Part shown: positions 49,841 through 59,337 of the stretch, piece by piece
Layout: each line of letters starts with the position of its first letter
Numbering within the stretch: position 1 is the first letter of the stretch
Origin: Enterococcus malodoratus ATCC 43197
GTDB taxonomy: Bacteria > Bacillota > Bacilli > Lactobacillales > Enterococcaceae
DNA length: 64,000 nucleotides
NCBI RefSeq assembly: GCF_000407185.1
Contig: NZ_KE136482.1
Span: forward strand, 1-64,000
Direction of reading: 5' to 3'
Notes under the pieces: model-generated
The model's database searches: none
Told to the model about the DNA's origin: nothing
What the model saw: only the letters and a program-made list of their open reading frames with translations
Position numbers and translations under genes: made by a program

Positions 49841-51241
49841 ATGCTTTATGGAAAGAAAAATCGGCGTGAGGCAAGTTATTTGGAACCAATTTTTGGATCA
49901 AAGAATGAAGATGAAACATTACCTTCGTACCATTTAGGTGAAAAATCGATCGAACCGCGAATCGCCTATCAGATGATCAAGGACGATCTATTAGATGAGG
50001 GAAATTCGCGTTTGAATCTAGCGACGTTCTGTCAGACATTTATGGAGCCGGAAGCGGTCAAGCTGATGAGTGAGACGCTGGACAAAAATATGATCGATAA
50101 ATCTGAGTATCCTCGCACAGCCGAAATGGAGAATCGCTGCGTGAATATCATTGCAGATCTCTGGCATGCGCGCGGACCAGAAAAATATATCGGAACGTCA
50201 ACGATCGGTTCCTCCGAAGCCTGTATGCTGGGCGGAATGGCGATGAAATTTGCTTGGCGCAAACGGGCAGAGGCCTCAGGTATGAATACCCAAGCGAAGA
50301 AGCCGAATTTGATTATTTCTTCGGGCTATCAAGTTTGTTGGGAGAAATTTTGCGTATATTGGGATATTGAGCTGCGGGAAATTCCGATGACGGAGGATCA
50401 CTTGTCGTTAGATGTGGAAAAGGCCATGGAAGCGGTGGATGACTATACGATCGGAATCGTTGGAATCTTGGGGATTACGTATACCGGACAATACGATGAC
50501 ATCAAAAAATTGGATCAATTAGTCGAAGCACACAATCAGCAAACCGAGCACAAAGTCTATATTCACGTGGACGCGGCCTCTGGCGGGCTGTATGCGCCGT
50601 TTGTCGAACCAGAATTAGAGTGGGACTTTCAATTGAAAAATGTCATCTCGATCAATACATCCGGTCATAAATATGGCTTAGTGTATCCCGGTGTCGGCTG
50701 GATCGTTTGGCGTGATGAAAAATATTTGCCGGAAGAGCTCGTCTTTAAAGTCAGCTATCTCGGCGGTGAAATGCCGACGATGGCAATCAATTTTTCCCAC
50801 AGTGCTTCCCAGATGATCGGTCAGTATTATAATTTTGTGCGTTTTGGCTTTGACGGGTATCAGAGTATTCATCAGCGGACACACGATGCGGCGGTTTATT
50901 TAGCCAAAGAAATTGAGCAGTCTCGTCATTTTGAACTGATCAATGATGGCAGCCAGCTGCCGTTGGTCTGCTATAAATTAGCCGCTGACAGTGAGCGCAA
51001 ATGGACGCTTTATGACCTGTCGGATCGCTTGTTAATGAAGGGCTGGCAAGTTCCTTCCTATCCGCTGCCCAAAAATTTGGACCATCAGATCATTCAGCGG
51101 ATCGTAGTACGAAGTGATTTTGGCATGAATATGGCCCATGACTTTATTGAGGATTTGAAGGCGGCAATCAAAGAGTTGGAAAATAGTCACTTAGTTTTTC
51201 ATAAGGAGACGGAAATAAAAAATTATGGCTTTACCCATTAA
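49841..51241 (+). CDS. gadB: Glutamate decarboxylase
   Basis: A 466-residue PLP decarboxylase that turns glutamate into GABA and consumes a proton, giving acid resistance. PLP-lysine motif SINTSGHKYGLVYPGVGW, HVDAASGGLYAPF and EYPRTAEMENRCV are typical GadB. ATG 49841 follows GAGGAG with 9-base spacing; ATG 49832 is too close. The usual antiporter gene gadC is not adjacent; instead a small DsrE-like gene follows after 23 bases. Confidence 0.92.
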   Translation: MLYGKKNRREASYLEPIFGSKNEDETLPSYHLGEKSIEPRIAYQMIKDDLLDEGNSRLNLATFCQTFMEPEAVKLMSETLDKNMIDKSEYPRTAEMENRCVNIIADLWHARGPEKYIGTSTIGSSEACMLGGMAMKFAWRKRAEASGMNTQAKKPNLIISSGYQVCWEKFCVYWDIELREIPMTEDHLSLDVEKAMEAVDDYTIGIVGILGITYTGQYDDIKKLDQLVEAHNQQTEHKVYIHVDAASGGLYAPFVEPELEWDFQLKNVISINTSGHKYGLVYPGVGWIVWRDEKYLPEELVFKVSYLGGEMPTMAINFSHSASQMIGQYYNFVRFGFDGYQSIHQRTHDAAVYLAKEIEQSRHFELINDGSQLPLVCYKLAADSERKWTLYDLSDRLLMKGWQVPSYPLPKNLDHQIIQRIVVRSDFGMNMAHDFIEDLKAAIKELENSHLVFHKETEIKNYGFTH

Positions 51242-51264
51242 TTGAATCAAAGGAGGCGTTTTTA

Positions 51265-51582
51265 ATGAAAGTAGTTTTCCATGTCGATGAGTTGGGAATG
51301 ATTAGAGAGGCTCGTCATAACATTGAATACGTGTTATTGACGGAGCCGGAGGCAGACATTGTGCTATTGATGAATGGCGAAGCGATCCAAGGGTACCTGC
51401 TGCCGCGAGTGATCAAGTTCATGAAGGAATACCGCAACATCACATATCAAGCTTGTCACCAATCAATGCGCAATTTTCACGTTCGTTCGAAGCAAATGCA
51501 TGAGCAAGTCGAAATCATCGAATCTGGCGTGATTGGCTTAGTTGCGCTGCAAGAGCGGGGATATTCGTATATTAAGTGTTAA
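51265..51582 (+). CDS. DsrE/DsrF-like small protein
   Basis: A 105-residue protein with the DsrE-like fold (VVFHVDELGMIREARHNIEYVL, IVLLMNGEAIQGY, ESGVIGLVALQERGYSYIKC). The family often moves sulfur but the single cysteines here need not do so. AAAGGAGGCG precedes the ATG; probably co-transcribed with gadB. Confidence 0.75.
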   Translation: MKVVFHVDELGMIREARHNIEYVLLTEPEADIVLLMNGEAIQGYLLPRVIKFMKEYRNITYQACHQSMRNFHVRSKQMHEQVEIIESGVIGLVALQERGYSYIKC

Positions 51583-51588
51583 AAGTTT

Positions 51589-51622
51589 GAGTCCTTCTTC
51601 ATAAGAAGGGCTTATTTTTTTT
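51589..51622 (+). terminator. Terminator after gadB operon
   Basis: AGTCCTTCTT / AAGAAGGGCT hairpin then TATTTTTTTT. Confidence 0.7.
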
Positions 51623-51819
51623 GCTTTAGCAGTTGAATGACTGTCGCTCCAAAATATTTTGAACACTTTAGAAAAATAAATGCTGAAATGACCGCCGGCT
51701 GTGCTTTAATAGTGAGTGCACCATTGATTCAGGCGTTTTTTGCATTTTTAATTTGAAAAAGTTGCCATTTTAAGTAAAGGGCTTACATTGTATAGTTTAT
51801 TTGTAAGCGGGAGGTAGTT

Positions 51820-53745
51820 ATGAGACAAGAAAAAATTGTTGAATACTTATATGCGAAGAAGCAAGCGATTGCTCCCAAGGCATTAGCCGCTGCCGTTCAA
51901 ATTTCGGAGCGGACACTTGCCAATGACATCAAATGGCTGAAGGAAATCGGTTCGACAGAAGGCTTCACGATCGAACGCGTACGTTCGGCGGGCTATCAGT
52001 TGAAGATTCTGGATAAGGCCAAGTTCCGAAACTACTTGTCACAGTCAAAGCAGCAAGAACAGGTAGACAATTCAAGTCCGCAAGAACGCGTCAAAAATAT
52101 CGAACTGCTGCTGCTGTTCAATGATGAGTACATCACCATGCAGCAAATCGCGGAATGGCTGGATGTCAGTTTGTCGACAGTCAAAGCGGATATCAAACAA
52201 GTCGAACAGTTTTGCGAGAATTACGAGCTTTCGCTTTTCAGTAAAGCTCATTACGGCTTGAAAATTCTCGGCACAGAAAGTAAAAAGCGGCGGGCGATTT
52301 TATATTTGGTTCGCAACACGATTCATACACCGGTACTGACGGAAAAGTATAAAGAATTCAATTTTGTTTTTGATGAACAGGCTTTACGGCAATTCTTACA
52401 GGAACAGCTGAAAATGAACCAATTAAAAATCAGCGACATCGTCTTTGAGAATATCGTCCAGCATATTCGATTACTAAGTTTTCGAATCTTGCAGAACAAT
52501 ACATTGAGCAAGGAAGAGGTTGAAGAGACCAACATCGTTGACGGCTATGACCGTTTGACGGAGGCGTTGGTTGGCTATTTAGAAGCGACCTATCAGTTAA
52601 CCTTTTCTCACGCGGAGAAAAATTATTTAGAAGAGCAGCTGCGGGGGAAATTCACGGTTCTCGATGATGCCGCGAGTAACAGACAATTGGCTTCGGCGAT
52701 TCAAAAAGCGCTGGAACTGGTTGATCGACGTTACCATACGAGCTTCCGGCAAGATCAGGATTTGGCGAACGCGCTATTGATGCATGTCGCGCCATTACTT
52801 CAACGGCTCTATACCGGACATCAGCTGGAAAATCCGATCATTGAAGATATTTATACACAATACGCCAATGTTTTCAATGTGGCAATGGTATTCATCAATG
52901 AACTGAATAAGGATTTGGATGCGGATATCAGCAAAGACGAGATCGGTTATGTGGCGATTTACTTCGCGGCCAGTTTGGAAAAGCAATCCAATCAAGTGAT
53001 TGATGATTATCAGAAAATAGCGGTGATCTGTTCAACCGGCGGCGGTGCGGCGTACTTGCTGAAGGTTAACTTGGAACGTCTTTTCAGCAATGCCGAGGTC
53101 GAAACCTTCGCTTTAAATGAGATGGATCAGATTGATTCAAGCTTTGATTTATTGATCTCAACGGTTCCATTGGAGCAGGCCAATTTCGAGCTTCCGATTA
53201 TTTTTACGAAAACGATTTTGAGCCAAGCGGAAATCAGCAAAATCGAGAAAGACTTGAATTTGCTGCGAGAATCGCAAAACAAAGTTCATGATGTGAATCA
53301 GTTTATTCTCAGTCTGTTTGAGCCGGAGTGGTTCCAGATCGAGGAACAGGCAGATAATTATTTGCAGGTCTTAGAAAATGAAGGCGCTCGCTTAGAAAAG
53401 CAAGGCTGGGTCGAACAGGGCTTTAAGCAAAGTGTTTTAAATAGAGAGCGGATGATCGATACGATCTATCAGCAGGGGGTCGCAGGACCTCACCCGATGG
53501 AACAAATGGCGGTCAAGGAAGTCATTGATGTGATCTTGCTGAAAAAACCGCTGATGTATCGCGACAAGCAAGTAAAAATCGTCTTTCTGATCAACATTAA
53601 AAAAGACCATTTAAATCTCCACAAAGAAATCAGCCGGCTGATGATCAAAATGATGGATGATCCGATGCTGGAGCTGCAATTAACGAAAATCAAGAATTTC
53701 CAAGACTTTACGTCTTATATGAAAAGTTTAATGAAAGAAGGATAA
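51820..53745 (+). CDS. BglG/LicR-family PTS regulator (HTH-PRD-EIIB-EIIA)
   Basis: A 641-residue regulator. Two N-terminal helix-turn-helix parts (LAAAVQISERTLANDIKWLK and IAEWLDVSLSTVKADIK), two PRDs (about 185-395), an EIIB-like domain (ICSTGGGAAYLLK) and an EIIA type-2 domain (GVAGPHPMEQMAVKEV). It responds to phosphorylation by HPr and the PTS it controls. AAGCGGGAGG precedes ATG 51820. It is the first gene of the locus and six bases from the IIA gene. Confidence 0.9.
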   Translation: MRQEKIVEYLYAKKQAIAPKALAAAVQISERTLANDIKWLKEIGSTEGFTIERVRSAGYQLKILDKAKFRNYLSQSKQQEQVDNSSPQERVKNIELLLLFNDEYITMQQIAEWLDVSLSTVKADIKQVEQFCENYELSLFSKAHYGLKILGTESKKRRAILYLVRNTIHTPVLTEKYKEFNFVFDEQALRQFLQEQLKMNQLKISDIVFENIVQHIRLLSFRILQNNTLSKEEVEETNIVDGYDRLTEALVGYLEATYQLTFSHAEKNYLEEQLRGKFTVLDDAASNRQLASAIQKALELVDRRYHTSFRQDQDLANALLMHVAPLLQRLYTGHQLENPIIEDIYTQYANVFNVAMVFINELNKDLDADISKDEIGYVAIYFAASLEKQSNQVIDDYQKIAVICSTGGGAAYLLKVNLERLFSNAEVETFALNEMDQIDSSFDLLISTVPLEQANFELPIIFTKTILSQAEISKIEKDLNLLRESQNKVHDVNQFILSLFEPEWFQIEEQADNYLQVLENEGARLEKQGWVEQGFKQSVLNRERMIDTIYQQGVAGPHPMEQMAVKEVIDVILLKKPLMYRDKQVKIVFLINIKKDHLNLHKEISRLMIKMMDDPMLELQLTKIKNFQDFTSYMKSLMKEG

Positions 53746-53750
53746 AAAGA

Positions 53751-54077
53751 ATGAACGATCAAGAGATGGATATTTTTAAAATTATTTCCGCGGCAGGAGA
53801 TTCACGAGGCTCTGCTTTTGAGGCTTTGCGACTGGCGCGTAAAGGAAAATTCGAAGAGGCGGATGCAAAAATGCAAGAAGCCAAAGAAAAAAGCATCGAC
53901 GCACACGACGTGCAATCTAAATTGATCACTGGCGAAATCAACGGGGAGAAAACTGAAACCAGCCTGTTGATGGTCCATGCGCAGGATCATTTGATGACCA
54001 GCATCTTGGCGCGTGATTTGATTGAAGAAATGATCGGTATGTTAAGGGAACAAAGCGAAGCAAAGGCTTTGCACTAA
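53751..54077 (+). CDS. PTS lactose/cellobiose-type IIA
   Basis: A 108-residue three-helix EIIA; the phospho-accepting histidine is in LMVHAQDHLMTSILARDLIEEMI. It passes phosphate from HPr to the IIB protein encoded next. In the same operon as IIB and IIC. Confidence 0.88.
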   Translation: MNDQEMDIFKIISAAGDSRGSAFEALRLARKGKFEEADAKMQEAKEKSIDAHDVQSKLITGEINGEKTETSLLMVHAQDHLMTSILARDLIEEMIGMLREQSEAKALH

Positions 54078-54105
54078 AATAAAAAATATTTAGGGGGATA
54101 TACAC

Positions 54106-54444
54106 ATGAAAACACTGCTAGTTTGTGCCGGAGGTTTTTCAACGACTATGATGATGGAGTCAATGAAGAAAGTCGTGAAAGAATCAAAAAATTTGGATGA
54201 AAAGGATTATCCAATGGAAGCGATCGGTGTCGATAAATTGGAACGCTACATTGATGATTATGATGTGATCTTAGTCGGACCGCAATTGAGCCACAAATAT
54301 GATTTCATCAAAGGCGAAGCAGAAAAGGCCGACAAGCCAACAGTTTTATTGACTTCTGATATTTATGGATCAATGGATGGCGCTACCGTGATGAAACAAG
54401 CCTTAGTCGCTTATCGTAAAAATCAAGCAATCAAAAATCAATAG
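54106..54444 (+). CDS. PTS cellobiose-type IIB
   Basis: A 112-residue EIIB; the active cysteine is in TLLVCAGGFSTTMMMESMKK (residue 7 or so). AGGGGGATATACAC precedes the ATG. It phosphorylates the sugar brought in by the IIC at 54460. Confidence 0.88.
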   Translation: MKTLLVCAGGFSTTMMMESMKKVVKESKNLDEKDYPMEAIGVDKLERYIDDYDVILVGPQLSHKYDFIKGEAEKADKPTVLLTSDIYGSMDGATVMKQALVAYRKNQAIKNQ

Positions 54445-54459
54445 TCAGGAGAGAAAAAA

Positions 54460-55809
54460 ATGGAAAATCCAAAGAAACAGAGTGCCTTTGATAAAGTCGA
54501 AGCATTCATTCGTAAAACATTGGTTCCAATTGCCAACAAAGTTGACAGCAATCCTTACTTAACGGCCATTAAAAAAGGGATGGTCGTGATGACACCGGTG
54601 CTATTGTTGGGTTCGATCGCGGCGATCTTCCCATCGATTCCCGAGTTCATCAAAACGCAGGCTGTGGCGAACTGGTTTGAGAATTATGGCTATATTTTTG
54701 GCATCATCTCTAAAGTTTCGTTAGGTTTGGTTGGTTTGTACGCGGTCTTAGCCATCTCGTATTTCTTGAGTGAGCATTACAAGCTCTATACCGTCGGCTC
54801 CATGATGCTTTCTGCCATCGCTTTTTTAATCGTGGCGATGGATGTCGATAAAAACGGCAATATCGTTGCTTCTTACCTGGATTCAAAAGGGTTGTTCACC
54901 GCCATTTTCGTAGCTATTATTTCGGTAAAAATTTATCAGTTCTTTACGAAGCACAAATTGGTAATTAAAATGCCTGAAGGGGTACCAGATTTTGTTTCCA
55001 GCTCCTTCGAATTGATTACACCGACTGCGGCGATCGGGATCTTGTTCATCGTGATTCGTGCAGTGACAGACAGCTTATCTGGCGGGATCTTATTACCGCA
55101 GGTTATTATGAACATCTTAGCACCAGCGATCGGCAGTCTTGATTCACTATGGATGATCTATTTTGTCTTAGTATTACGTTTGGTCTTCTGGTTCTTCGGG
55201 ATTCACTCAGCGGTCTTGTCTCCGATTCTTTCACCGATCGCGGTGCAATATTTATCAGAGAACATTGCGGCTCACGAAGCTGGTCAACCGTTGCAGCACG
55301 TAATTACAAATGGTACGTTATCTGCTTTTGCGAATTTCTCAGGATCAGGGGTCACGATCGGTTTAGTCTTGGCGATGCTGATCAGTAAATCTTTGCGCTA
55401 TAAAAAGGTTGGGGCGGTGGCCTTGCTGCCATCACTATTTGGGATCAATGAGCCGGTACTCTTCGGTGTGCCGATCATTCTGAATCCGGTGTTGATGATC
55501 CCATTCATTTTCGGCGGGGCATTTGTAGGTATGCTGCCGATGATTTGCATGAAACTAGGTCTATTGAACTTCCCAATCTTTGATCCGCCGTATGTTCCGG
55601 TCTTCATGGAAGGCTTTTTGACTGGCTTTGACTGGCGCTCGATCATTGTTCAAGTAGTACAAGTAGCCCTGTCATTTGGCTTGTATCTGCCATTCTTCAA
55701 AGTTTTAGAAAAACAAGAATTAGAACGCGAAGCATTATTAGAAGCAGAAAAAGCGAACTCTGTCATTTCAGATGACGACGAACAATATTTAACAGATATT
55801 GATTTCTAG
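54460..55809 (+). CDS. PTS cellobiose/lactose-family IIC permease
   Basis: A 449-residue membrane permease with about ten helices; LPSLFGINEPVLFGVPIILNPVLMIPFI is the signature of the Lac/Cel IIC family, followed by an acidic tail. The usual 6-phospho-beta-glucosidase gene is missing. Instead two peptidases and a C-S lyase follow, so the substrate may be an amino-sugar or a glycosylated or peptide-like compound. Confidence 0.88.
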   Translation: MENPKKQSAFDKVEAFIRKTLVPIANKVDSNPYLTAIKKGMVVMTPVLLLGSIAAIFPSIPEFIKTQAVANWFENYGYIFGIISKVSLGLVGLYAVLAISYFLSEHYKLYTVGSMMLSAIAFLIVAMDVDKNGNIVASYLDSKGLFTAIFVAIISVKIYQFFTKHKLVIKMPEGVPDFVSSSFELITPTAAIGILFIVIRAVTDSLSGGILLPQVIMNILAPAIGSLDSLWMIYFVLVLRLVFWFFGIHSAVLSPILSPIAVQYLSENIAAHEAGQPLQHVITNGTLSAFANFSGSGVTIGLVLAMLISKSLRYKKVGAVALLPSLFGINEPVLFGVPIILNPVLMIPFIFGGAFVGMLPMICMKLGLLNFPIFDPPYVPVFMEGFLTGFDWRSIIVQVVQVALSFGLYLPFFKVLEKQELEREALLEAEKANSVISDDDEQYLTDIDF

Positions 55810-55813
55810 CCGA

Positions 55814-55843
55814 GAAAAAGGACAGTTGCGACTGTCCTTTTTT
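55814..55843 (+). terminator. Terminator after IIC gene
   Basis: AAAAAGGACAGT / ACTGTCCTTTTTT hairpin; partial read-through into the peptidase genes is possible. Confidence 0.8.
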
Positions 55844-55881
55844 GGTCGATCCCGAATGACATAGAAATAAGGAGCAATCAG

Positions 55882-56964
55882 ATGAGAATAGAAAAATTAC
55901 GACAACTATTAGGCGAAAAGCAGCTATCTGGACTGTTAGTGACGGACAAAATCAATCGTCGCTACTTATGCGGATTTACCGGTTCTAACGGACTATTATT
56001 GGTCACAGAAAACGACTTGCGTCTCTTTGTAGATGGGCGCTATACACAACAAGCGCAGCAGCAGACTGCTGGAGTTGAGATTTGTGAGATTCCTGTTGAC
56101 GGCAATCTGCTGTCGACTTTACAGCCCTTCGTGAAGGGATTGACCCTAGGATTTGAAGCAGGCACGATTTCCTATCAAACATTTACCGGCTTCCAATCAT
56201 TGCTGGAAGAAGTCGGCGGCCGATTAATCAAAACGGCCAATTTAATCGAAAGCCTGCGGATGATCAAAACATCAGAAGAAATTCAAGCAATTAAACAAGC
56301 GGCCGCTATCGCAGATCAAACGTTGGAAATTATCTTGCCGATGATCCGCAGCGGAATGAGCGAGCTGGAATTGGCCAATGAAATTGATTACCGCAGCAAA
56401 AAGCTGGGTAGTGAAGGCCCCGCTTTTGAAACGATCGTAGCTTCAGGAACACGCACGGCCTTGCCTCATGCCCATGCTAGTCAGAAAAAAATTGAAGCCA
56501 ATGAGCTGATCATGATCGATTTTGGTTCGATCTATCAAGGCTATTATTCAGATATCACACGGACTTTCGGTTTTGGTGAAGTATCCGCTGAAATCGAACA
56601 AACCTATCAGCAGGTTTTGACTGCCCAAAAAACAGCGATTCAAACAGTGGCTTTAGGGAAAACGCTCGGGGAGATCGACCAAACGGCACGGCAAATTTTG
56701 GCGCAGGACAATCTGGCGCAGTTCTTCAGCCACAATCTAGGTCACGGTATCGGACTTTCTTGTCACGAATATCCGGCATTGGCACCAAATGAGGCGTTGC
56801 CAATCGAAAGGAATATGACCTTCACGATTGAACCGGGAGTATATTTACCAGCATCCGGTTTTGGGATTCGAATCGAAGATGATGTGGTCGTGAATGACGC
56901 CGGGCACGCCGAAATTTTGACTCAGTTTAATAAGGAGTGGATGACAATTGACTGCAACGGCTAA
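55882..56964 (+). CDS. Xaa-Pro peptidase, M24B family
   Basis: A 360-residue aminopeptidase-P/prolidase-type enzyme. The metal ligands appear in IDFGSIYQGYYSDITRTFG, HNLGHGIGLSCHEYP, TIEPGVY and RIEDDVVV. It removes residues in front of proline. AAGGAGCAATCAG precedes the ATG; its end overlaps the start of the M42 gene by 17 bases. Confidence 0.9.
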   Translation: MRIEKLRQLLGEKQLSGLLVTDKINRRYLCGFTGSNGLLLVTENDLRLFVDGRYTQQAQQQTAGVEICEIPVDGNLLSTLQPFVKGLTLGFEAGTISYQTFTGFQSLLEEVGGRLIKTANLIESLRMIKTSEEIQAIKQAAAIADQTLEIILPMIRSGMSELELANEIDYRSKKLGSEGPAFETIVASGTRTALPHAHASQKKIEANELIMIDFGSIYQGYYSDITRTFGFGEVSAEIEQTYQQVLTAQKTAIQTVALGKTLGEIDQTARQILAQDNLAQFFSHNLGHGIGLSCHEYPALAPNEALPIERNMTFTIEPGVYLPASGFGIRIEDDVVVNDAGHAEILTQFNKEWMTIDCNG

Positions 56965-57994
56965 ATTATTGATGGAATTATCTAACCTAGACGCATTACC
57001 GGGACAAGAGGCCCAGGTTCAAGCGGCGCTGCAAGAAACGATTCAAGGATCGGTCACGAAGGATGCATTTGGCAATCTTTATTTCGGTGATCTGCAAACT
57101 ACTAAGAAAAAAATCGCTCTGTACGCCCATATGGATGAGGTCGGCTTTTTCGTTCATCGGATAACCGAGGACGGCTTTGTCTATTTTTATCCGATTGGCG
57201 GCTGGTGGGGCCATGTGGTTTTAGGTCAGCAAGTACGGGCGACCTGTCGTAAAAACGGCGCCGTTTTGGAAGGACTCGTGGGGACACTGCCCAAAACAAG
57301 CCATAAAATGTCCGAAGTCGTACCCCTCAGTGAGATGTACATTGATTTTGGTGTTCAGTCAAAAGCAGAATTAGAAGCGGCCGGTTTGCAAGTTGGCGAT
57401 ATGATTTTGCCGAATACAGCGGCAAAGAAAAGCTTCAATCAAAAGAAAATCATCGGCAAAGCGTTGGATGATCGGGTGGCTTGTACCGTCATGGCGCAAA
57501 TCAAAAATCAAGTCGAAACCCAAAATATTGAAGTTATCGGTGTTGGGACGGTCCAAGAAGAAGCCGGAACCCGCGGCTCAAAAGTCGCTGCGGCGCAAGT
57601 CGAAGCGGACATCAATATCGTGATCGATGTTGCCAATGGGAAAGATACGCCAAAAGCGGCAGAATTTACCAACCGCATTCAAGGAAACGGCCCCGGTTTG
57701 GTCTTGGCGGATAAAACAGCTCTCGGCAATTTAAAATTACTAGATTATTGCAAGGAAATCGCCGAAAAGAATCAAATCGCTTGGCAATATGATCTATTAG
57801 GCGGGGGCGGCACGGACGCTGGATCAGTCCAGCTATACGCGGGGAAACCAACCTTAGTATTTTGCGTGCCGGTTCGTTACTGTCATTCATGGAATTCGAT
57901 TGTGGCGATCTCCGATGTCGAAGCGACGATCAAGCTGCTGTCGGCAGTCATCCGTTCATTAGATGAAGGAGGCTGCGATCTTGAGCAATTTTAA
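56948..57994 (+). CDS. M42 family metallopeptidase (glutamyl aminopeptidase/FrvX-like)
   Basis: A 348-residue zinc aminopeptidase. YAHMDEVGFFV, LDDRVACTVM, QEEAGTRGS and GGGGTDAGSV mark the M42 active site. It starts with TTG at 56948, with AAGGAG 10 bases upstream inside the M24 gene; ATG 56972 is an alternative. FrvX-like proteins are also found with PTS genes in other bacteria. Confidence 0.88.
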   Translation: MTATAKLLMELSNLDALPGQEAQVQAALQETIQGSVTKDAFGNLYFGDLQTTKKKIALYAHMDEVGFFVHRITEDGFVYFYPIGGWWGHVVLGQQVRATCRKNGAVLEGLVGTLPKTSHKMSEVVPLSEMYIDFGVQSKAELEAAGLQVGDMILPNTAAKKSFNQKKIIGKALDDRVACTVMAQIKNQVETQNIEVIGVGTVQEEAGTRGSKVAAAQVEADINIVIDVANGKDTPKAAEFTNRIQGNGPGLVLADKTALGNLKLLDYCKEIAEKNQIAWQYDLLGGGGTDAGSVQLYAGKPTLVFCVPVRYCHSWNSIVAISDVEATIKLLSAVIRSLDEGGCDLEQF

Positions 57995-59174
57995 CGAACA
58001 ACGGTCTCGTTACGGAACTTATTCGACCCAATGGGACTATGTACAGGATCGTTTTGGCGAAAAGGACCTGCTGCCGTTTTCTATTTCAGATACGGATTTT
58101 ATGATTCCAGATGGCACGATCGAGGTACTGGATGAAGCCGTTGCACGAGGCTTTTTCGGCTATACTCGCTGGAATCATTTGGATTACAAACGCAGCATCA
58201 CCCGCTGGTTCCAGCAGGAATTCGACAGTGAGCTTGATCCCGAGTGGTGTGTCTATTCATCGAGTGTAATTTACAGCTTATCGGTTTGCATTCAATTGCT
58301 AAGCCAAAAAAACGATAAAATCGTGACCTTCACACCTTGTTACGATGCCTTTTTCAATTGCATCGGCGGAAATGAACGAGAACTGATAGGCTTTTCACTA
58401 ACGAATCAGAACGAACAATTTACGATCGATTTTCCAGCACTGGAAAAAGTATTCATTGCTGAAAAACCAGCGATCTTCCTATTGTGCAACCCGCATAATC
58501 CAACAGGCCGAGTATTCACCGAAGAGGAATTGACGCGCCTGATTTCATTATGCAACGCCTATCATGTCGCGCTCATCAGCGATGAAATTCATATGGATGT
58601 TCGCCGTCCCGGAAAGCAGCATTTACCGATTTTACGTTTTATTGATCAAATTGAGGTGCCGGTCGTTTTATTATCCTCCGCATCGAAAACCTTCAATTCA
58701 CCAGGACTTGGCGGTTCCTACGCGCTGTTTCCAGAAGCAGCACTCCGCGAGCAATTTTTGAGTATTTTGAAGGGAAGAGACGGCCTATCCTCGATTCCAT
58801 ATCCGGCACTCTTGGCAACGATGGATTGCTACAACAATCAAAAAAATTGGCTGGAAGAGCTGAATCGGACTATTGACGAAAATTTTGAGCTATTGAAAAA
58901 GATTTTGGCTGATGATCCGCGCATTCACTTTGCCATTCCAGAAGCGACCTATCTCGGCTGGATCAACGTCAAAGAATTGCCTTATAGCATGGAAGAATTG
59001 CAGACGGTTTTGGTCAAACAAGAAAAAGTCGCCATCATGAAAGGCGCGACCTATGGACCAGAAGGCGCCGATTATCTGCGCTTCAATCTCGGAGCACCAA
59101 AAGAAAAAATCATTGATGGTGCGGAACGCTTAATGCGCACTGTTCGATATTTAGATGAAAGATCCTCTTGCTAG
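57981..59174 (+). CDS. MalY/PatB-family aminotransferase (C-S lyase)
   Basis: A 397-residue PLP enzyme of aminotransferase class I/II. CNPHNPTGRVFTEEEL, ISDEIHMDVR and the PLP lysine in LSSASKTFNSPGL are typical of MalY/PatB, which cleave cystathionine or other C-S bonds. TTG 57981 is chosen: GAAGGAGG is 7-8 bases upstream, while the upstream ATG 57963 overlaps that site. The gene overlaps the M42 gene by 14 bases. Confidence 0.87.
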   Translation: MSNFNEQRSRYGTYSTQWDYVQDRFGEKDLLPFSISDTDFMIPDGTIEVLDEAVARGFFGYTRWNHLDYKRSITRWFQQEFDSELDPEWCVYSSSVIYSLSVCIQLLSQKNDKIVTFTPCYDAFFNCIGGNERELIGFSLTNQNEQFTIDFPALEKVFIAEKPAIFLLCNPHNPTGRVFTEEELTRLISLCNAYHVALISDEIHMDVRRPGKQHLPILRFIDQIEVPVVLLSSASKTFNSPGLGGSYALFPEAALREQFLSILKGRDGLSSIPYPALLATMDCYNNQKNWLEELNRTIDENFELLKKILADDPRIHFAIPEATYLGWINVKELPYSMEELQTVLVKQEKVAIMKGATYGPEGADYLRFNLGAPKEKIIDGAERLMRTVRYLDERSSC

Positions 59175-59187
59175 AGGGTCTTTTTTG
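59156..59187 (+). terminator. Terminator after MalY-like gene
   Basis: GATCCTCTTG / CTAGAGGGTC hairpin followed by TTTTTTG, overlapping the stop codon. Confidence 0.75.
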
Positions 59188-59337
59188 TATGGCAGGACAT
59201 GTTATATTTTAAGTTACACAAACCTCGGGCAATGAACGAAAAGTAGTGTTCAGTGTTTTTTTATTTTACGGGACTATTTTTTGGTCTACTTGCCATTTTG
59301 GAGGCGTGCTACATTAAGGATGAAGGTGAGGATGATA

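Noticed and set aside
57963-57980. ATG 57963 as start of the MalY-like protein
   Set aside because: It overlaps the ribosome binding site GAAGGAGG that serves TTG 57981, and homologues begin close to the latter.
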